From assembly GCA_964036315.1 (NCBI GenBank), contig OZ038480.1:13274805-13338804 (forward strand): 64,000 bases of DNA, in the 5' to 3' direction. The notes below the pieces were generated by a model that saw only the letters and a list, made by a program, of their open reading frames with translations, ran no database searches and was not told the DNA's origin. The position numbers and the translations under genes are program-made. The stretch's first letter is position 1; each line of letters opens with the position of its first letter. The DNA comes from Acanthosepion esculentum. Taxonomy: Eukaryota > Mollusca > Cephalopoda > Sepiida > Sepiidae. This document shows, one piece after another, positions 31,660-42,224 of the stretch.

Positions 31660-31915
31660 TAAAGGCTTGTAGTGGTGCAAAAGATGATGAGAATAAGAGA
31701 AAAAGATGACAACGAGACACATCTGCAAGAAGACAGCGACGAGATGCATGATTGTGATGAAACTTGGACTGAAATTGAAAAAGCTATTGAAAAGGTTGTC
31801 AGTTTTATGGAAAGAAAGCCAACATTCAGCTGTGACGATTGCAATAAAGCACGCAGAGTGGAAAAAATGTATTTCGTTTAAAAAAATTTCAAACAAAAGC
31901 AAAACACAATGCGGA
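31660..31915 (+). pseudogene. pogo/Tigger-like transposase C terminus
   Basis: MMRIREKDDNETHLQEDSDE continues as MHDCDETWTEIEKAIEKVV, SFMERKPTFSCDDCNKARRV to a stop at 31,880. It equals the minus-strand fragment at 26,510-26,745. The acidic region plus an amphipathic helix is typical of the tail of CENP-B/Jerky/Tigger transposases. No catalytic domain upstream: the terminal array lies directly before it. Confidence 0.55.
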
Positions 31916-31929
31916 AAATTTGGGAATGA

Positions 31930-32208
31930 CATTAGAAGAGAAGCAACGATGAGGTTTTGGAAGAGGCAGCTGAAGTTGCCGGGATACGTAATGAGAAAGG
32001 AGGGCTTGGAGAATCTGATACTCACGGGTCGAATAGAAGGAAAAAGAGACAAGGGAAAGCAACGCATGACATACCTGGTGAGCTTAAGCAAGTGGATTTC
32101 AGAACGTAAGAGGGAGCTGGCAGAGAGACTCAACTTATTGTCAGCTACAAGGGATAGGTGGAAGTGGAGAGCCATGATCGTCTACGTCCTGAAAGGACAC
32201 GGCACATA
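31930..32208 (+). pseudogene. LINE reverse transcriptase C terminus (family P)
   Basis: RRMRFWKRQLKLPGYVMRKE-like frame: GYVMRKEGLENLILTGRIEG, KRDKGKQRMTYLVSL, LLSATRDRWKWRAMIVYVLK, ending at the stop at 32,207. This is the final 90 residues of an RTE/BovB-like or related LINE, 5'-truncated. It sits where the pogo-like element should continue, so it probably inserted there. Confidence 0.75.
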
Positions 32209-32279
32209 AAAGAAGAATACAGAAAAGTGTGAATGAAAAGAATGGCGAGATGAGAAGAAATAAAGGAAGATGAAAAATG

Positions 32280-32663
32280 AAAGAGAGGAAGAGGAGGAAC
32301 GAATTTATTTAAAGGAAATGGCGTAGGTCAAAAATGAGAAAATTCGGAAGAGAAGAAGAAAAGGTGAAAACGAAGAAAGGAAAAGAAAAGAAGTTTAAGA
32401 AGACATTGAATAGAAATGAAAGGTGAAAGGTGAGGAGAACTTGAATAATGAAGTGGCGGGGGGGGAGGGGAATAAAAAACGACGTGACGGAGGTGAGAGG
32501 TAAACAGAAAAAGAAAGCGACGGAGAAGCACGGAAAAAAGAAGAAAGAAAGAATAGTGATAGAGAAGCAATGGAAGAGAAGAAATAGAGGATGAGAGAAA
32601 GAAAAGGCCTACTGACAAAAAGAAACAAGTAAAAGTAATAGAGGAAGAGGAGATGGTAATTGA

Positions 32664-32706
<43 letters not shown>

Positions 32707-32807
32707 GAGCAATGAGAGAGAAAACATTGAGGAAGACAGAAAGAAAAAGAGCTACTAACAAAAATAAACAAGAAAAAGACATAGATGGTAAGGAGATGGT
32801 AATTCAA

Positions 32808-32839
<32 letters not shown>

Positions 32840-32905
32840 AAAAAGAATGAAAAAAAGAAGTAAAGAAAGAAATCCGTTGTTTGCTTCAGGAAACACGTCC
32901 CATCT
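32280..32905. repeat. Purine-rich tract with (GAAA)n runs
   Basis: More than 600 bp of A/G-rich plus strand with two (GAAA)n blocks at 32,664-32,706 and 32,808-32,840. The 159- and 110-codon minus-strand frames (FLSFFLSFFLS) are translations of it. Confidence 0.9.
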
Positions 32906-33447
32906 GGTCATTCGATCCAATTTCAAGATATAGAAAAATACATGGAATAAAAACCGGTATCGTTCTTTTGTAATGATAGAAATGGTGACGCCACAATCAA
33001 GTCTGCAATCGCAGAACACCTTATACAAAATCTGGAGTCTGTATCGCCCTTCGAAGACGACATGTTCTAAGTTCTATGCAGGTTACATTATAGCTATCAT
33101 TTAAAAGTCCCTGAAACTATTTTTATTAAACCAAAACAAACTTTTTAATTCAAGCAGAAGTTTGCGTTTTGGGAATTACGAGGGGTGGCCTGGACGGTCC
33201 ATAAGCTGAAAATCTTGCATCCATTAATTTTAAAATTTATTCTTATTAAAACTGCATTGTTTATTTTAACGGTAAAATAATACGTGACTGTTCACAGACT
33301 TCTAATGTAACGAATAGCGACTTCTCTTAAAAATGGACAACATTTGTCATCACGTTATTATCAAGTACCTGTAGAAAAAAGGGTTTAGCCACCAAGGACA
33401 TTCTTGCTGACATAATTGGTACATTAGAATTTGAGGCCCTAGCTTAA
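32906..33447. other. Unassigned, may include a mariner end
   Basis: TTACGAGGGGTGGCCTGGAC at 33,176 resembles a mariner terminal sequence and could be the 3' end of the element whose transposase scrap follows on the minus strand. Confidence 0.35.
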
Positions 33448-33840
33448 TTAATAGTGTAAAAGTGGGCAGCTGAATTTTAATGAGAAAGACCATAGCCTTC
33501 TGTGGAGCAAGTGGGGGAGTCGTGTTTCCACTGCATGGATTGTCTCTGTCTCTGGGTCAAATTGATGAACGTCACACTCATCCTGGGTTAGTAAATGTTC
33601 AAGGGAACGAAATAGATTTGCCTCAAGCAACGTCAGATTTTCCCGTGATGTGATCAGCTTGGTGTACCCTTGATCAGGTGTCAGAAGACGTGGCACCCAC
33701 CTAGCAGAAACTTTCGTCATACAAAGTTTATTGTTCATAATATTCTCAGCTCTCTCACGGGATATGCTAATAGCATTGACTATTTCATTTATAGTCAATC
33801 ATCATGTGATGAACACGATCAATTTTGTCCTTAATAGTGA
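33448..33840 (-). pseudogene. mariner transposase N-terminal/central fragment
   Basis: Minus strand: DKIDRVHHMM, TINEIVNAISISRERAENIM, KVSARWVPRLLTPDQGYTKL, then EHLLTQDECDVHQFDPETE. The helix-turn-helix, the WVPxxLTPxQ linker and the first catalytic Asp context (TxDExxxHxFDPE) are mariner hallmarks. Stops and frameshifts appear on both sides, and W is replaced by C or D at conserved sites (DECDVHQ for DEtWvHH). Confidence 0.75.
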
Positions 33841-35225
33841 CAGTTGAAGAAAGTACAGACCTTAAGACTTCCTCTCCTAAATTCAGCTGTTCCCTTTTGC
33901 ACTGTTGATAGCGATGGAGGTTCATCCCCTAATGCAGCAACCATGCCAGGAAGAATATCCTTGGTGGCTAAACACTTTTTCTGCAATGATGACAAATTCT
34001 GTCCATTTTCAAGAGAAGTAGCTTCTAGATAGTTTGAAATCTTCTTTGAACATTCAGATATCAGTTTACCTGGTAATAAACAATGCAGTTATTAATAAGA
34101 AGACGTGAAATGAATGTATGTAATATTTCACAGCTTTAGCATCACTCAAATTTTCATCTCACCTTCGGAGATATGACGTAATTATTAAAAAAAAATATAT
34201 ATATATACCCATCTCGGTATATATTGCATACACGTGTACTTTCTTCTTCATACTTTTTTTTTAATTGGTGTACAGAAAAATTTTACTATTGTCGGTCGAG
34301 TTCTGACGGGTGTGGAGTGATAACCGGTTAGTGCATTTTGTATAATTTTGTTATTCTTGCTTCTACCAACTACCTTCGTTTTCTTTCTCAATACTTCTTT
34401 TAAAATAATCCATTTTTATTTTTTTTTAAATAAATGAACCGAAAGATAGTAGGTGTATTAAATAAACAGCGATGTTTTGTTGACTGATTAGTGGCATCTT
34501 GGGGGGGGGGTGACTGATTCACCCTCTGTCGGCCCCTTGCCTCCAGACGCAACGTCGTAGACCTATTGCTTCACTATCTTTGGTAAATATTAAAACGAAC
34601 TCGATTCTTTTGTGCCACTAGTTCAGACCATTACCATCTTACAGGCTCAAATCAGCCTCACCACTACGTACTCTATTGGTAAGGAGGAATGTTCCACTCA
34701 GACGGCTTCTTCCAAGAATCGCTATTTTGTAGAACAATTCCCCTAACACAACAATCTTAACCTCTTCAACAGTTCGGTCAATAGTTATCTATCTTCCATA
34801 ATCTCACAATCTGGACTTACAACACAGCGCATTCAGTAAGCCTCTATCTTGGGTGACTCTTACGCACTGTATTGGGTGAATATTAGTATGAAAAATAATT
34901 GATATGAATTAAAGAGGTAGTTAAAAATGGCAGAAGCATTGATAAGAACTGAAGTAGATTTGATGCGGTAATTTTTTCAAATCTAATTGGCAAGGTTATC
35001 TATTTTAGTTGATGTTGGACATACTTGAGTGAGAACCTTTCTTTGGCCAACTAAAAGCGAACCCAGCCAAAATTAAGCTACTAGGTAAATTAGAATCCCA
35101 TCTTTTACCTTAAGGCCAATGCTTCTTCTATGGTATGTGTTCATGAACTCTGAAGGTTGTCTCACGAGTCAAGAATTTCCTCTCCAACTCTCAGTCATTG
35201 TCGAGGTGAACCATTATATCAAGTT
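33841..35225. other. Unassigned sequence, about 1.4 kb
   Basis: A poly-G run (34,501-34,510) and a short TA run (34,190-34,207) only. GC-richer 34,520-34,870 has no recognised family. Confidence 0.4.
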
Positions 35226-35630
35226 TCAGTGAAAAAAGACCGCTGATGATCTAACCGACAAGAAATACGAGAGTCTTTCTTTATAGGCATAGAAACCTGG
35301 GTTGAAATGATATTTTAAATTACACTCTAGGTGGAAAAATGGCTTACAGGGTGAGATTTGTCCTTTCGCAAGAATGCGTGCTTCGTGTTTATAAGGTGAC
35401 CATTGGACGTGTTTTAATTTCGGTCTTCTACGTCCTTTGTGAGAACTAGTTGAAGAGCAGATGGTTCGTATACTGGGTGGAATGTTCTTTATTCTAGAAG
35501 CCAATTCTGTTTTTAACAGGAAGGTGTCATTGCTTGAAAAGAAGTCACATTATGTTTAACTTCTTGACCGACATTATGATTTAGACGACAGAACAAAGAA
35601 TGAAAGAAATATATAATGGCAAAGGAGTAA
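35226..35630. other. Unassigned; open frame of 92 codons on minus
   Basis: Minus frame 35,226-35,504 begins MASRIKNIPPSIRTICSS and has no motif I recognise. A chance frame is the simplest reading. Confidence 0.25.
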
Positions 35631-35639
35631 GTAAATTGA

Positions 35640-35935
35640 TGAAGAAAGAAAGAAAGAAAGAATACAAAATGAAAATGAAAGGAGGCGCACACACAGAAAG
35701 AAAGAAAGAAAGAAAGAAACAAGCAATCAATGAAAGTTATAAAAAAACGCACGATTTAAAGAAAATATAAGAAAATGAAAAAATATTAAGTATATTGAAG
35801 GAGGAAAGAAATTTCAAAAAGAAAGAAAGCAAACAGAAAATATCAAAATTTGGAAAAGAAAGAAAGAGGCAAACAAAAACGAAATCAAACAAACAAGCAA
35901 ACAACAAAAAAGAGAAGACAGAAAGGAATGTAAGT
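35640..35935. repeat. Purine-rich tract with (GAAA)n
   Basis: (GAAA) runs at 35,643-35,662 and 35,697-35,719 within A/G-rich sequence. Confidence 0.85.
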
Positions 35936-36420
35936 ACACAAGTTCGAAGACGCTGGATGGTAATCGAAGATGGAAACCGATAACCGGTTTCGGAATCTAA
36001 GTGGAATTCGATTTGACTGAATCGAAGAGGCGAGATCAGATCGTTCGATGATGCCTGCATGTTCGGCGCCAAAGCGTGCGCGCTGGGGCTTTGTAAGAGA
36101 CGGAAAGAGTTTCCTCGCGATAAGTCTCTAGAAGGAAGTGACGTCATACTCTTCCAGCTTCCTCTCATCTTTTGCTTTTGCCTCACCCTCCTTCTCCCTT
36201 TCCAGCAGGGATGTGGAGCGGGGTTTAACTGATCTCTCCTCGTGTTGATATGGTGTATCAGCAAGAGGAATCTCGGCGTATATGATGGGTTGATTAGAGA
36301 GTGTCGGCGAGAAGAGGGGAGGGAATATATGGAGTGTTTGAGATTCCATTTCAGAAATGGAGATAGCGGCCTGTAGACACGAATGTACGTACACCACCAA
36401 GATATCCAGATAAAAAGCAT
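35737..36420 (-). CDS. Longest open frame in the window, doubtful
   Basis: 227 codons on the minus strand from ATG at 36,420. The C-terminal third is FLSFF-like translation of the purine tract, a hydrophobic low-complexity string. The N-terminal two thirds overlap a CpG-rich non-repetitive patch and have no domain signature. I list it because it is the longest frame not explained by a satellite. The probability that it is a real protein is low; it may be exonic or promoter DNA read by chance. Confidence 0.12.
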   Translation of the reverse strand: MLFIWISWWCTYIRVYRPLSPFLKWNLKHSIYSLPSSRRHSLINPSYTPRFLLLIHHINTRRDQLNPAPHPCWKGRRRVRQKQKMRGSWKSMTSLPSRDLSRGNSFRLLQSPSAHALAPNMQASSNDLISPLRFSQIEFHLDSETGYRFPSSITIQRLRTCVLTFLSVFSFLLFACLFDFVFVCLFLSFPNFDIFCLLSFFLKFLSSFNILNIFSFSYIFFKSCVFL

Positions 36421-36432
36421 GTGCGCATGCGC
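36134..36432. promoter_or_regulatory. Candidate CpG-type promoter patch
   Basis: A non-repetitive, CpG-richer stretch with GGAAGTGACGTCAT at 36,134-36,147 (an ETS half-site fused to a full CRE palindrome) and TGCGCATGCGC at 36,422-36,432 (the NRF-1 palindrome). These motifs mark TATA-less housekeeping promoters in animals. No adjoining exon is recognised, so function is an inference. Confidence 0.35.
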
Positions 36433-36451
36433 TAAAAATTATATCATACAC

Positions 36452-36460
<9 letters not shown>

Positions 36461-36542
<82 letters not shown>
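36461..36542. repeat. (TA)n(GATA)n microsatellite
   Basis: About 24 TA then 9 TAGA units. Confidence 0.98.
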
Positions 36543-36545
<3 letters not shown>

Positions 36546-36599
36546 GTCTCATTAGATAACTGAAAAGGTACTTTTATTAAGCTTTTTATTTAATTTTTC

Positions 36600-36715
36600 T
36601 TGTGTTCGTATACATGTTTTCTTATCTGGACATAAAATATCCAAATGTCCTGTGTATATCCGAGTGTTTTCGGCGATTCTTTAAGCCATTCTAAAGGGTG
36701 ACATTTATTTATATT
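36600..36715 (-). mobile_element. Repeat with degenerate hammerhead-like hairpin, copy 3
   Basis: Minus strand: AGAATGGCTTAAAGAATCGC then CGAAAACACTCGGATAT and CAGGACATTTGGATATTT, TCCAGATAAGAAAAC, parallel to 8,607-8,716. Confidence 0.55.
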
Positions 36716-36744
36716 TTTAATTGAATGTATAGATTTTTTATATA

Positions 36745-37000
36745 TGTATCCAGTCGAATTCATTACATTCACTTACGTACTAATACCCTTGGGAAAGGTA
36801 TGAATCATTTTCTTCTCCCACCAACTATGAGTAAATAGCAGGACAGACCGGGTTCTATATCCTTAGATGGCAAATGGTCAACCGCAGAAAGAAATGGCAA
36901 CCTACTGCGGGAAAAAATCTGCCTCGTCAGTCATGTATCGAAATATACATGATCGCCTGCACGTGTAACCCGCATGGCACATAACTGACTGATCTAGAGT
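36745..37000 (+). repeat. Rep-E body, copy 6 (inverted relative to the others)
   Basis: CAGTCGAATTCATTACATTC, ATACCCTTGGGAAAGGTATG, CCACCAACTATGAG, GACCGGGTTCTATATCC and TGACGAGGCAG-type end on the minus strand, all in Rep-E order. Confidence 0.65.
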
Positions 37001-37265
37001 TATCGAAATGTTTTTTTCTCAACACGGCCGACACATTGTGGCTGTGTTCATAGTTGAGGTTAATGAGTTTTTGGCTTTTTTCTTTTTTTCTTTTATATTA
37101 TTCGGGCTTCCATTATTTTTAGTCTTTTTTTTTACAAGTGGTCACCCCGAAAAACATCCCAGAACTTGAATTGATTCCACCTGACCATTATGTTCATTCC
37201 TTTGTTAAATAAATCAGTTTACATGTGAAAATAACTGAAATTTTGGGATAACAAACACGCACCCA
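37001..37265. other. Unassigned sequence
   Basis: Nothing recognised. Confidence 0.4.
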
Positions 37266-37269
<4 letters not shown>

Positions 37270-37302
<33 letters not shown>

Positions 37303-37326
37303 TACACACACACATACATATATATA
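37270..37326. repeat. (CA)n microsatellite with TA end
   Basis: Interrupted CA repeats. Confidence 0.95.
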
Positions 37327-37620
37327 TTTATTACTTCAAACGTTATCTTATATATCTTAGGTATATTATGACTGTCAACCTGCATATTTAATGTGCAGGC
37401 CGATGCGTGTAATACACACTTTAATAAATAAAACTAGCGCGTCTATTTGAAATACGAAGTATCTACTATAATAAAGTTTGAAATAAGAAAAATTTCGGAT
37501 GAAAAACAAAACAGTTAATCCTTTACACACACGCACACACCAAATTTTGGAAAAGAGGAAAAATATGAGGGAAAGAGGGGTAAAATGCAAGGAAAAAAAT
37601 GTAAGGAAAGAAAAGAGGGG

Positions 37621-37623
<3 letters not shown>

Positions 37624-37681
<58 letters not shown>
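37624..37681. repeat. (TA)n microsatellite
   Basis: About 29 TA dinucleotides. Confidence 0.98.
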
Positions 37682-37684
<3 letters not shown>

Positions 37685-37844
37685 TAATTCACTACAACTC
37701 TAAAAATGTGCATTAATTACACCAACGAATTAAAATAAAAAAAAACACAGTACCAATGTAAAATGTAAAAATAAAAATGCAGAGTGAATATATATGAAAT
37801 ATCAAAAATGATGATATTTTCCACAAGTTTCCGCAACTGGCAGT

Positions 37845-37900
37845 TTCATATAGTGACCAAGGTGTTTTCATATATATACTCATCAGACGCTATTGAGAAT
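37845..37900 (-). ncRNA. Hammerhead-like motif, degenerate
   Basis: Minus strand: GCGTCTGATGA (CTGATGA at 37,880-37,886), a TA-rich insert, GAAA (37,866-37,869), ACACCTTGGTC with GTC. ACC/GGU could pair as helix III, but helix II is only UA-rich and extra bases separate GAA from helix III. It lies 33 bp from a solo LTR. Confidence 0.4.
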
Positions 37901-37918
37901 GCCCTGCTCTTTACTAAC

Positions 37919-38090
37919 TGTTGTGGATTCCGAGGAGGGAATCCTGCACAAATAAATAAACAACTCCAGATTTGAAATAGGAAAATAAGTGTATTGAACG
38001 TTAGAATACAAACTTGAAATGAAGATTAGTAGTCCAGGAATGCGGGTTAGTAGAAAGTATATGTACAAGTCTCTGTAACTGAAGCCGTAA

Positions 38091-38130
<40 letters not shown>

Positions 38131-38242
38131 ACTCTACATATCTCAACCTTGTCTCAACGTATCTCCACGTATCTCCAAATCTATCAGTATAAGTATACTT
38201 TAGACGAGTCCATCTTGTGTAAAAGGGGAGAGCCCCACAACA
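37919..38242 (-). mobile_element. Solo LTR with 5-bp target duplication
   Basis: On plus it starts TGTTGTGGATTCC and ends AGCCCCACAACA: TG...CA with 8-bp inverted termini. It is flanked by CTAAC at 37,914-37,918 and CTAAC at 38,243-38,247, a perfect 5-bp duplication. Length 324 bp, including a (CT)n tract (38,096-38,128). No internal region or second LTR is present, so it arose by LTR-LTR recombination. Sense is set by similarity to 20,271-20,644; Gypsy or BEL cannot be told apart from the LTR alone. Confidence 0.85.
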
Positions 38243-38700
38243 CTAACACTTCTTGATTGTGGTTTACACATGAAACAGCGAGTGACAAGAATAATTTACT
38301 GTATGTATTTTTATCTATTTATCTATTGTTTGTTGGTGGAAGAGATAGGAGAAGGTAGATAAAAATGTCAACCAGTGATTTACTTTGGGTGGAGTGGCAT
38401 AAATAAAAGCTACATAAATGTAAAATTGCGGGCAATACATTATATGAAACACGCCAAGATATCAGTACGGCTGCAAGAATAGAAGGGTCACGACGTTTCG
38501 CCGTACCCAGATCACTTGGTGAGTCAATCCACCACGTGGTGATAGGTAGAGTTGGTTAACATTATCTCTCTTCTCTCTCTCATTCACCAAGAAACGATGT
38601 TACTACTACTGTCTCTGATGAAACTAAGCGAGTAAAAAGAAACTTGACCGTTGTTCCGCCAGTCTGTAATCTGTGATGTATAATACTTTATTCGTATATT
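38243..38700. other. Unassigned, with weak hammerhead-like strings
   Basis: CTGATGA at about 38,615 followed by ACT...AGT and AAAGAAAC, and a minus-strand CGGCGAAACGTCGTGAC at about 38,490-38,505, resemble parts of the same fold. Neither is complete. Confidence 0.3.
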
Positions 38701-38714
38701 TAATATCAGCCATC

Positions 38715-38875
38715 ATTTATTTTTGAATTTGTAGGTCTGATGAATTGGATCGTGATTACGATTCCAATGTAATAAATTATAACCATGGAATATAATTGTT
38801 AGTGCCTTTTATATTCAATTCTTACTCTGTCCTGGACACTGAGTTCTACCTGGATTCTATCCTCTTGGAAATTTA
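38715..38875 (+). mobile_element. Repeat family with CTGATGA and long helix II, copy 1
   Basis: CTGATGA (38,737-38,743) is followed by a strong hairpin TTGGATCGT...ACGATTCCAA and then GTAATAAATTATAACCATGG. The same block is at 56,513-56,580. GTAA stands where GAAA would be in a hammerhead. Downstream CCTGGACACTGAGTTCTA and CTATCCTCTTGGAAATTTA are shared, inverted, with 56,470-56,512. Confidence 0.65.
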
Positions 38876-38911
38876 TATATATATATATATATATAAATTT
38901 CCAAGAGGACA

Positions 38912-38972
<61 letters not shown>
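38862..38972. repeat. Palindrome and (TA)n tracts
   Basis: TCCTCTTGGAAATTTA, a (TA)n core (38,876-38,896), and TAAATTTCCAAGAGGA form an inverted repeat; a second TA run follows to 38,972. Confidence 0.92.
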
Positions 38973-38973
<1 letters not shown>

Positions 38974-38975
<2 letters not shown>

Positions 38976-39498
38976 GTTCGCTTCTCCGATGAAACGAAAG
39001 TTTGAGCTAAATTCAAAGTTTAAGCAATCTAAAATCCGAACAAAAAGCTTTGAAAGCTTTCTTTTCTTTTCAAGGAACTGGTTTCTTAAAACCTATTGAA
39101 AAGACCCGAGGGGCGAGCAGTAAAAGAGAATTTTAGAGTCTTGTCTGCTCCCTTCTGCTGAAAGGGTGAAAATCGACCCCACCAAGCTCATTTTTATGCA
39201 GGATAATGCCGCCTGTCACAAATCAAAATTGATAAAGGAATACTTAGATAAGAAGCAGGTGAGTGTTATGACATGGCCACCCCAATCTCCTAACCTCAAC
39301 CCCATAGAAAACTTATGAAGCATTATAAAGTACAGGCTCTCGAGAAAGCAGTTGAGCAACAAAGAGGATTTGATTGTGAATTTCATATCGGAATGGAATT
39401 CTATACTTGGAGATGAGATTTGCCAGAACCTAATCAAGTCGATGCCAAAAAGGGATGAAAAGGTTATTCAAAATAAAGGAGGACCCATAGAGTATTAA
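38974..39498 (+). pseudogene. Tc1-like (DD34E) transposase pseudogene, C-terminal half
   Basis: RFSDETKV (38,978-39,001) holds the first catalytic Asp. After frameshifts the frame 39,180-39,498 reads LIFMQDNAACHKSKLIKEYL (second Asp at 39,202-39,204) and TWPPQSPNLNPIENL. Exactly 34 residues lie between that Asp and the Glu of PIEN, the DD34E spacing of Tc1. The Trp codon after IENL is TGA (39,316-39,318). The frame then stays open to TAA at 39,496. The N-terminal DNA-binding half is replaced by a microsatellite. Plain Tc1 debris, not a working gene. Confidence 0.9.
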
Positions 39499-39790
39499 AT
39501 ATTTCGAACTATATTACCTATTATAAATAAATTATACCTCTATTATTCTTTATTTAATTTTTATTAATTTGGTTTTTCCCTAAATCTCATTTATATCCAA
39601 AATTATAATTATCAATAGAATACCTTAGGGTGAGTAAACTTTTTTACCAGGTGGTCGGGAAGGGGTCTTTATATTAGTAAGACTAAAAATTAGTTTTACC
39701 CCAAAAACAATAGGGCAAAAACTTTGAAGTAAAAAAAAATCAGGTGAGTCACTTTTATCGAACAGCTCTGTACATTGACCACTTATATTA
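39499..39790. other. AT-rich flank of Tc1 remnant
   Basis: GGTGAGTAAACTTTTTTACC at about 39,630 resembles a Tc1-type inverted end. No further gene. Confidence 0.4.
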
Positions 39791-39799
39791 TACATATAT

Positions 39800-39809
39800 A
39801 CATATACAT

Positions 39810-39893
<84 letters not shown>
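39800..39893. repeat. (CA)n(TA)n microsatellite
   Basis: Stepwise TACA, CA and TA runs. Confidence 0.97.
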
Positions 39894-39894
<1 letters not shown>

Positions 39895-39896
<2 letters not shown>

Positions 39897-40095
39897 CAGA
39901 CATGTTTCGTTGAATAATTTAGACATATGCTCTATTCATTTTCAATAGGATCCTTTCATATTCGCAGATAAGCTTCTTGGGGTCATTATTGACGGACGAG
40001 AAAATCGCCGTGTTGATACATATTTGTTTTATTTTCAAGTACTTTCGACATAGCACAAGGTCATCATCAGAGTATTGCTTATTACAAGACAAAAA
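39895..40095 (-). mobile_element. Penelope-like or related 3' end with hammerhead-like core, copy 2
   Basis: Minus strand: TACTCTGATGATGACCTTG, GTGCTATGTCGAAAGTACTT, GAAAATAAAAC, ATATGTATCAACACGG, then CAATAATGACCCCAAGAAG and TTATTCAACGAAACATGTC. It parallels 8,335-8,516 over its full length. CTGATGA and GAAA are both present; helix III is unclear. Confidence 0.55.
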
Positions 40096-41150
40096 AAATC
40101 TCATCCGCGATTATGAAAGGATCCCATTGAAAATAAGTAGACAGAACATGTCTTAATTATTCAACGAAACATGTTTCAATGAAAACATTCTGCCGAAATA
40201 TACGCATATTGTTACGAATTCGCACCGTATAAATGTGTTAGCCCTAGGTTCAGAAAAAATGAAAAAAGGTAGGCTCGCTAAGATAGGAACACACGAACGG
40301 GTGCCGACGGATAACAAACATTAAAATTTATAAGTAAATTTTATATAACAAAATATGAAATATGAGGAAAGTATGGAGTGACAGATATACATTTAATAAA
40401 AGAACACTAAACTGATATTGGATGTCACTTGAAACGTTTGTGCTTCAGGAATTTGAAGTTTGAATGTTCGTAATGACGAACAAAATTGCTGTAGAATTTT
40501 TCACAAAAGTTGGTTGTTCTTTCTTTTGCAATGGGCAATATACGATCTCGGAATATTTGTGTTCCGTTTCCACTTGTTTATTAGATTGCATCCGAGATGA
40601 AAGTACGCTGATTTCTTTGTATTTCTTTGGCTATAAGCTTCCGTTATACATTACCCATTAAATAGTGAAATAGGCCCAAGATCTCCGGGACAAAATTTTC
40701 TAATTCCCTACACAACAAGTAATGGAATAGGCTTACTATTTCTCCTCCCTTACAATCGCATGATTAGAGTTTATTTTTTCGCGAACTGTTGCCGTCAGAG
40801 GTCATTGAGAAACTAAAATTACAATAGGCAATATCCAACTTGATTATGTATGTCACGTGAGCATAGTTGACCGATTCTTACTCACTTTCTTAGGAGGTCA
40901 TTCTGTTTGTTGCCAAGCAACACCAAATTCTGTTCTTGCTATTTCATAGGAGTTCATGCTGATTGTTATCAAGCGACCTCATATTCCTTTCCTGCCCTCT
41001 CTGAGCTGAATCACGACTCAATTCAAATAGGTAGTACCCCCACCGACCCCAAATAGATCAAAAGGAAGAAGGAAAAGAAGAAACACAAGGACAGCGCGTC
41101 TCTTATTAAATTTATTATATATCTGATTTAACAGTTAGCATTGAGGGCCT
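40096..41150. other. Unassigned sequence, about 1 kb
   Basis: A short repeat of TTATTCAACGAAACATGTTT at 40,156 echoes the preceding element. Nothing else recognised. Confidence 0.4.
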
Positions 41151-41154
41151 TGTC

Positions 41155-41156
<2 letters not shown>

Positions 41157-41219
<63 letters not shown>

Positions 41220-41236
41220 GTGTGTGTGTGTGTCCG

Positions 41237-41304
<68 letters not shown>
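41157..41304. repeat. (TA)n(GT)n(TA)n microsatellite
   Basis: TA about 14, GT about 28 with interruptions, TA about 30 units. Confidence 0.97.
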
Positions 41305-41305
<1 letters not shown>

Positions 41306-41477
41306 CAATCATTCATACAAAAAGTAGATCAGAAAGTTAATGATATAAAATATCGAAAACGCTTCGCAAACAAAATTTTAAAATTGCATTAACCTACGAA
41401 CCACACGATGAATGTTATGATCTTTATTTTTAATAACTACAAGCTGTATAAGGTCTTTTTTTAATCTTCTAGTACTT

Positions 41478-41522
41478 TCAGCTGTATATACAGTCATCCT
41501 CAGGCATGGAAATTATTTTGTT
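41478..41522 (-). ncRNA. Hammerhead-like motif
   Basis: Minus strand: CTGAGGA followed by a CTGT...ACAG helix II, GAAAGTACTAGAAGA. Core bases CTGANGA and GAAA are intact. Helix III is not evident within the copy. Confidence 0.45.
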
Positions 41523-41876
41523 CTTGGTAAAATTCTGGTAGCATCCGAGACGGAAAACTTAAATGGGAATCGAAATATGATTTTTTGAAATGTGATATTG
41601 TTAACGGATAAAAACTTTTGGAGTGTACAGTCGCAACGCTAAGGTTGAATTTGTTTTTGAAAATTTAAGAGAGTGCGTATTTTTTAATAATATGGCAATT
41701 TAAGAATTTTTTTGTTGTAGGAGTTTTTTCAGTCAATGTGGCATGAACTAAATTGTTTAATAAATAGAGTAATGTCTTAGATGCTATTCCGAAAATTTGC
41801 ACGTCGGATCAGTTCTTTTAAATCAAATATGTGGGGCAGTTCAATTTATATTACAATGAATCATTCATACAAAAAG

Positions 41877-41877
<1 letters not shown>
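41523..41877. other. Unassigned AT-rich sequence
   Basis: No gene recognised. Confidence 0.4.
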
Positions 41878-41969
<92 letters not shown>

Positions 41970-41985
41970 AGTATATATATATATA
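41878..41985. repeat. (TA)n microsatellite, interrupted
   Basis: TA runs broken by GAG and CA steps. Confidence 0.97.
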
Positions 41986-42224
41986 GGAGTAAATATATTC
42001 GCCTATCAACCGTTTTACACCCTTACCTGATCTTTTGAACAGGAGAAGGAGTTTGTCCCATATTTCCAAATTAGGATTGGGTTTCCGGTTCCTTCTAAAA
42101 TGTTGAACTGTATACTTCTAACGGTTTATCTATTATACATAAATACAATTCGCACCGTAATCCTCTAACTTCAGTGGCTCTTGTGCCATGTATTGGGCGA
42201 AAATTAGTAAAACACACACATATA

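Noticed and set aside
31654..32175. 173-codon minus-strand frame
   Set aside because: Lies opposite the pogo-like and LINE coding remnants on the plus strand; it is their shadow.
32328..32807. 159-codon Phe/Ser-rich minus-strand frame
   Set aside because: Low-complexity translation of the (GAAA)n purine tract, no domain.
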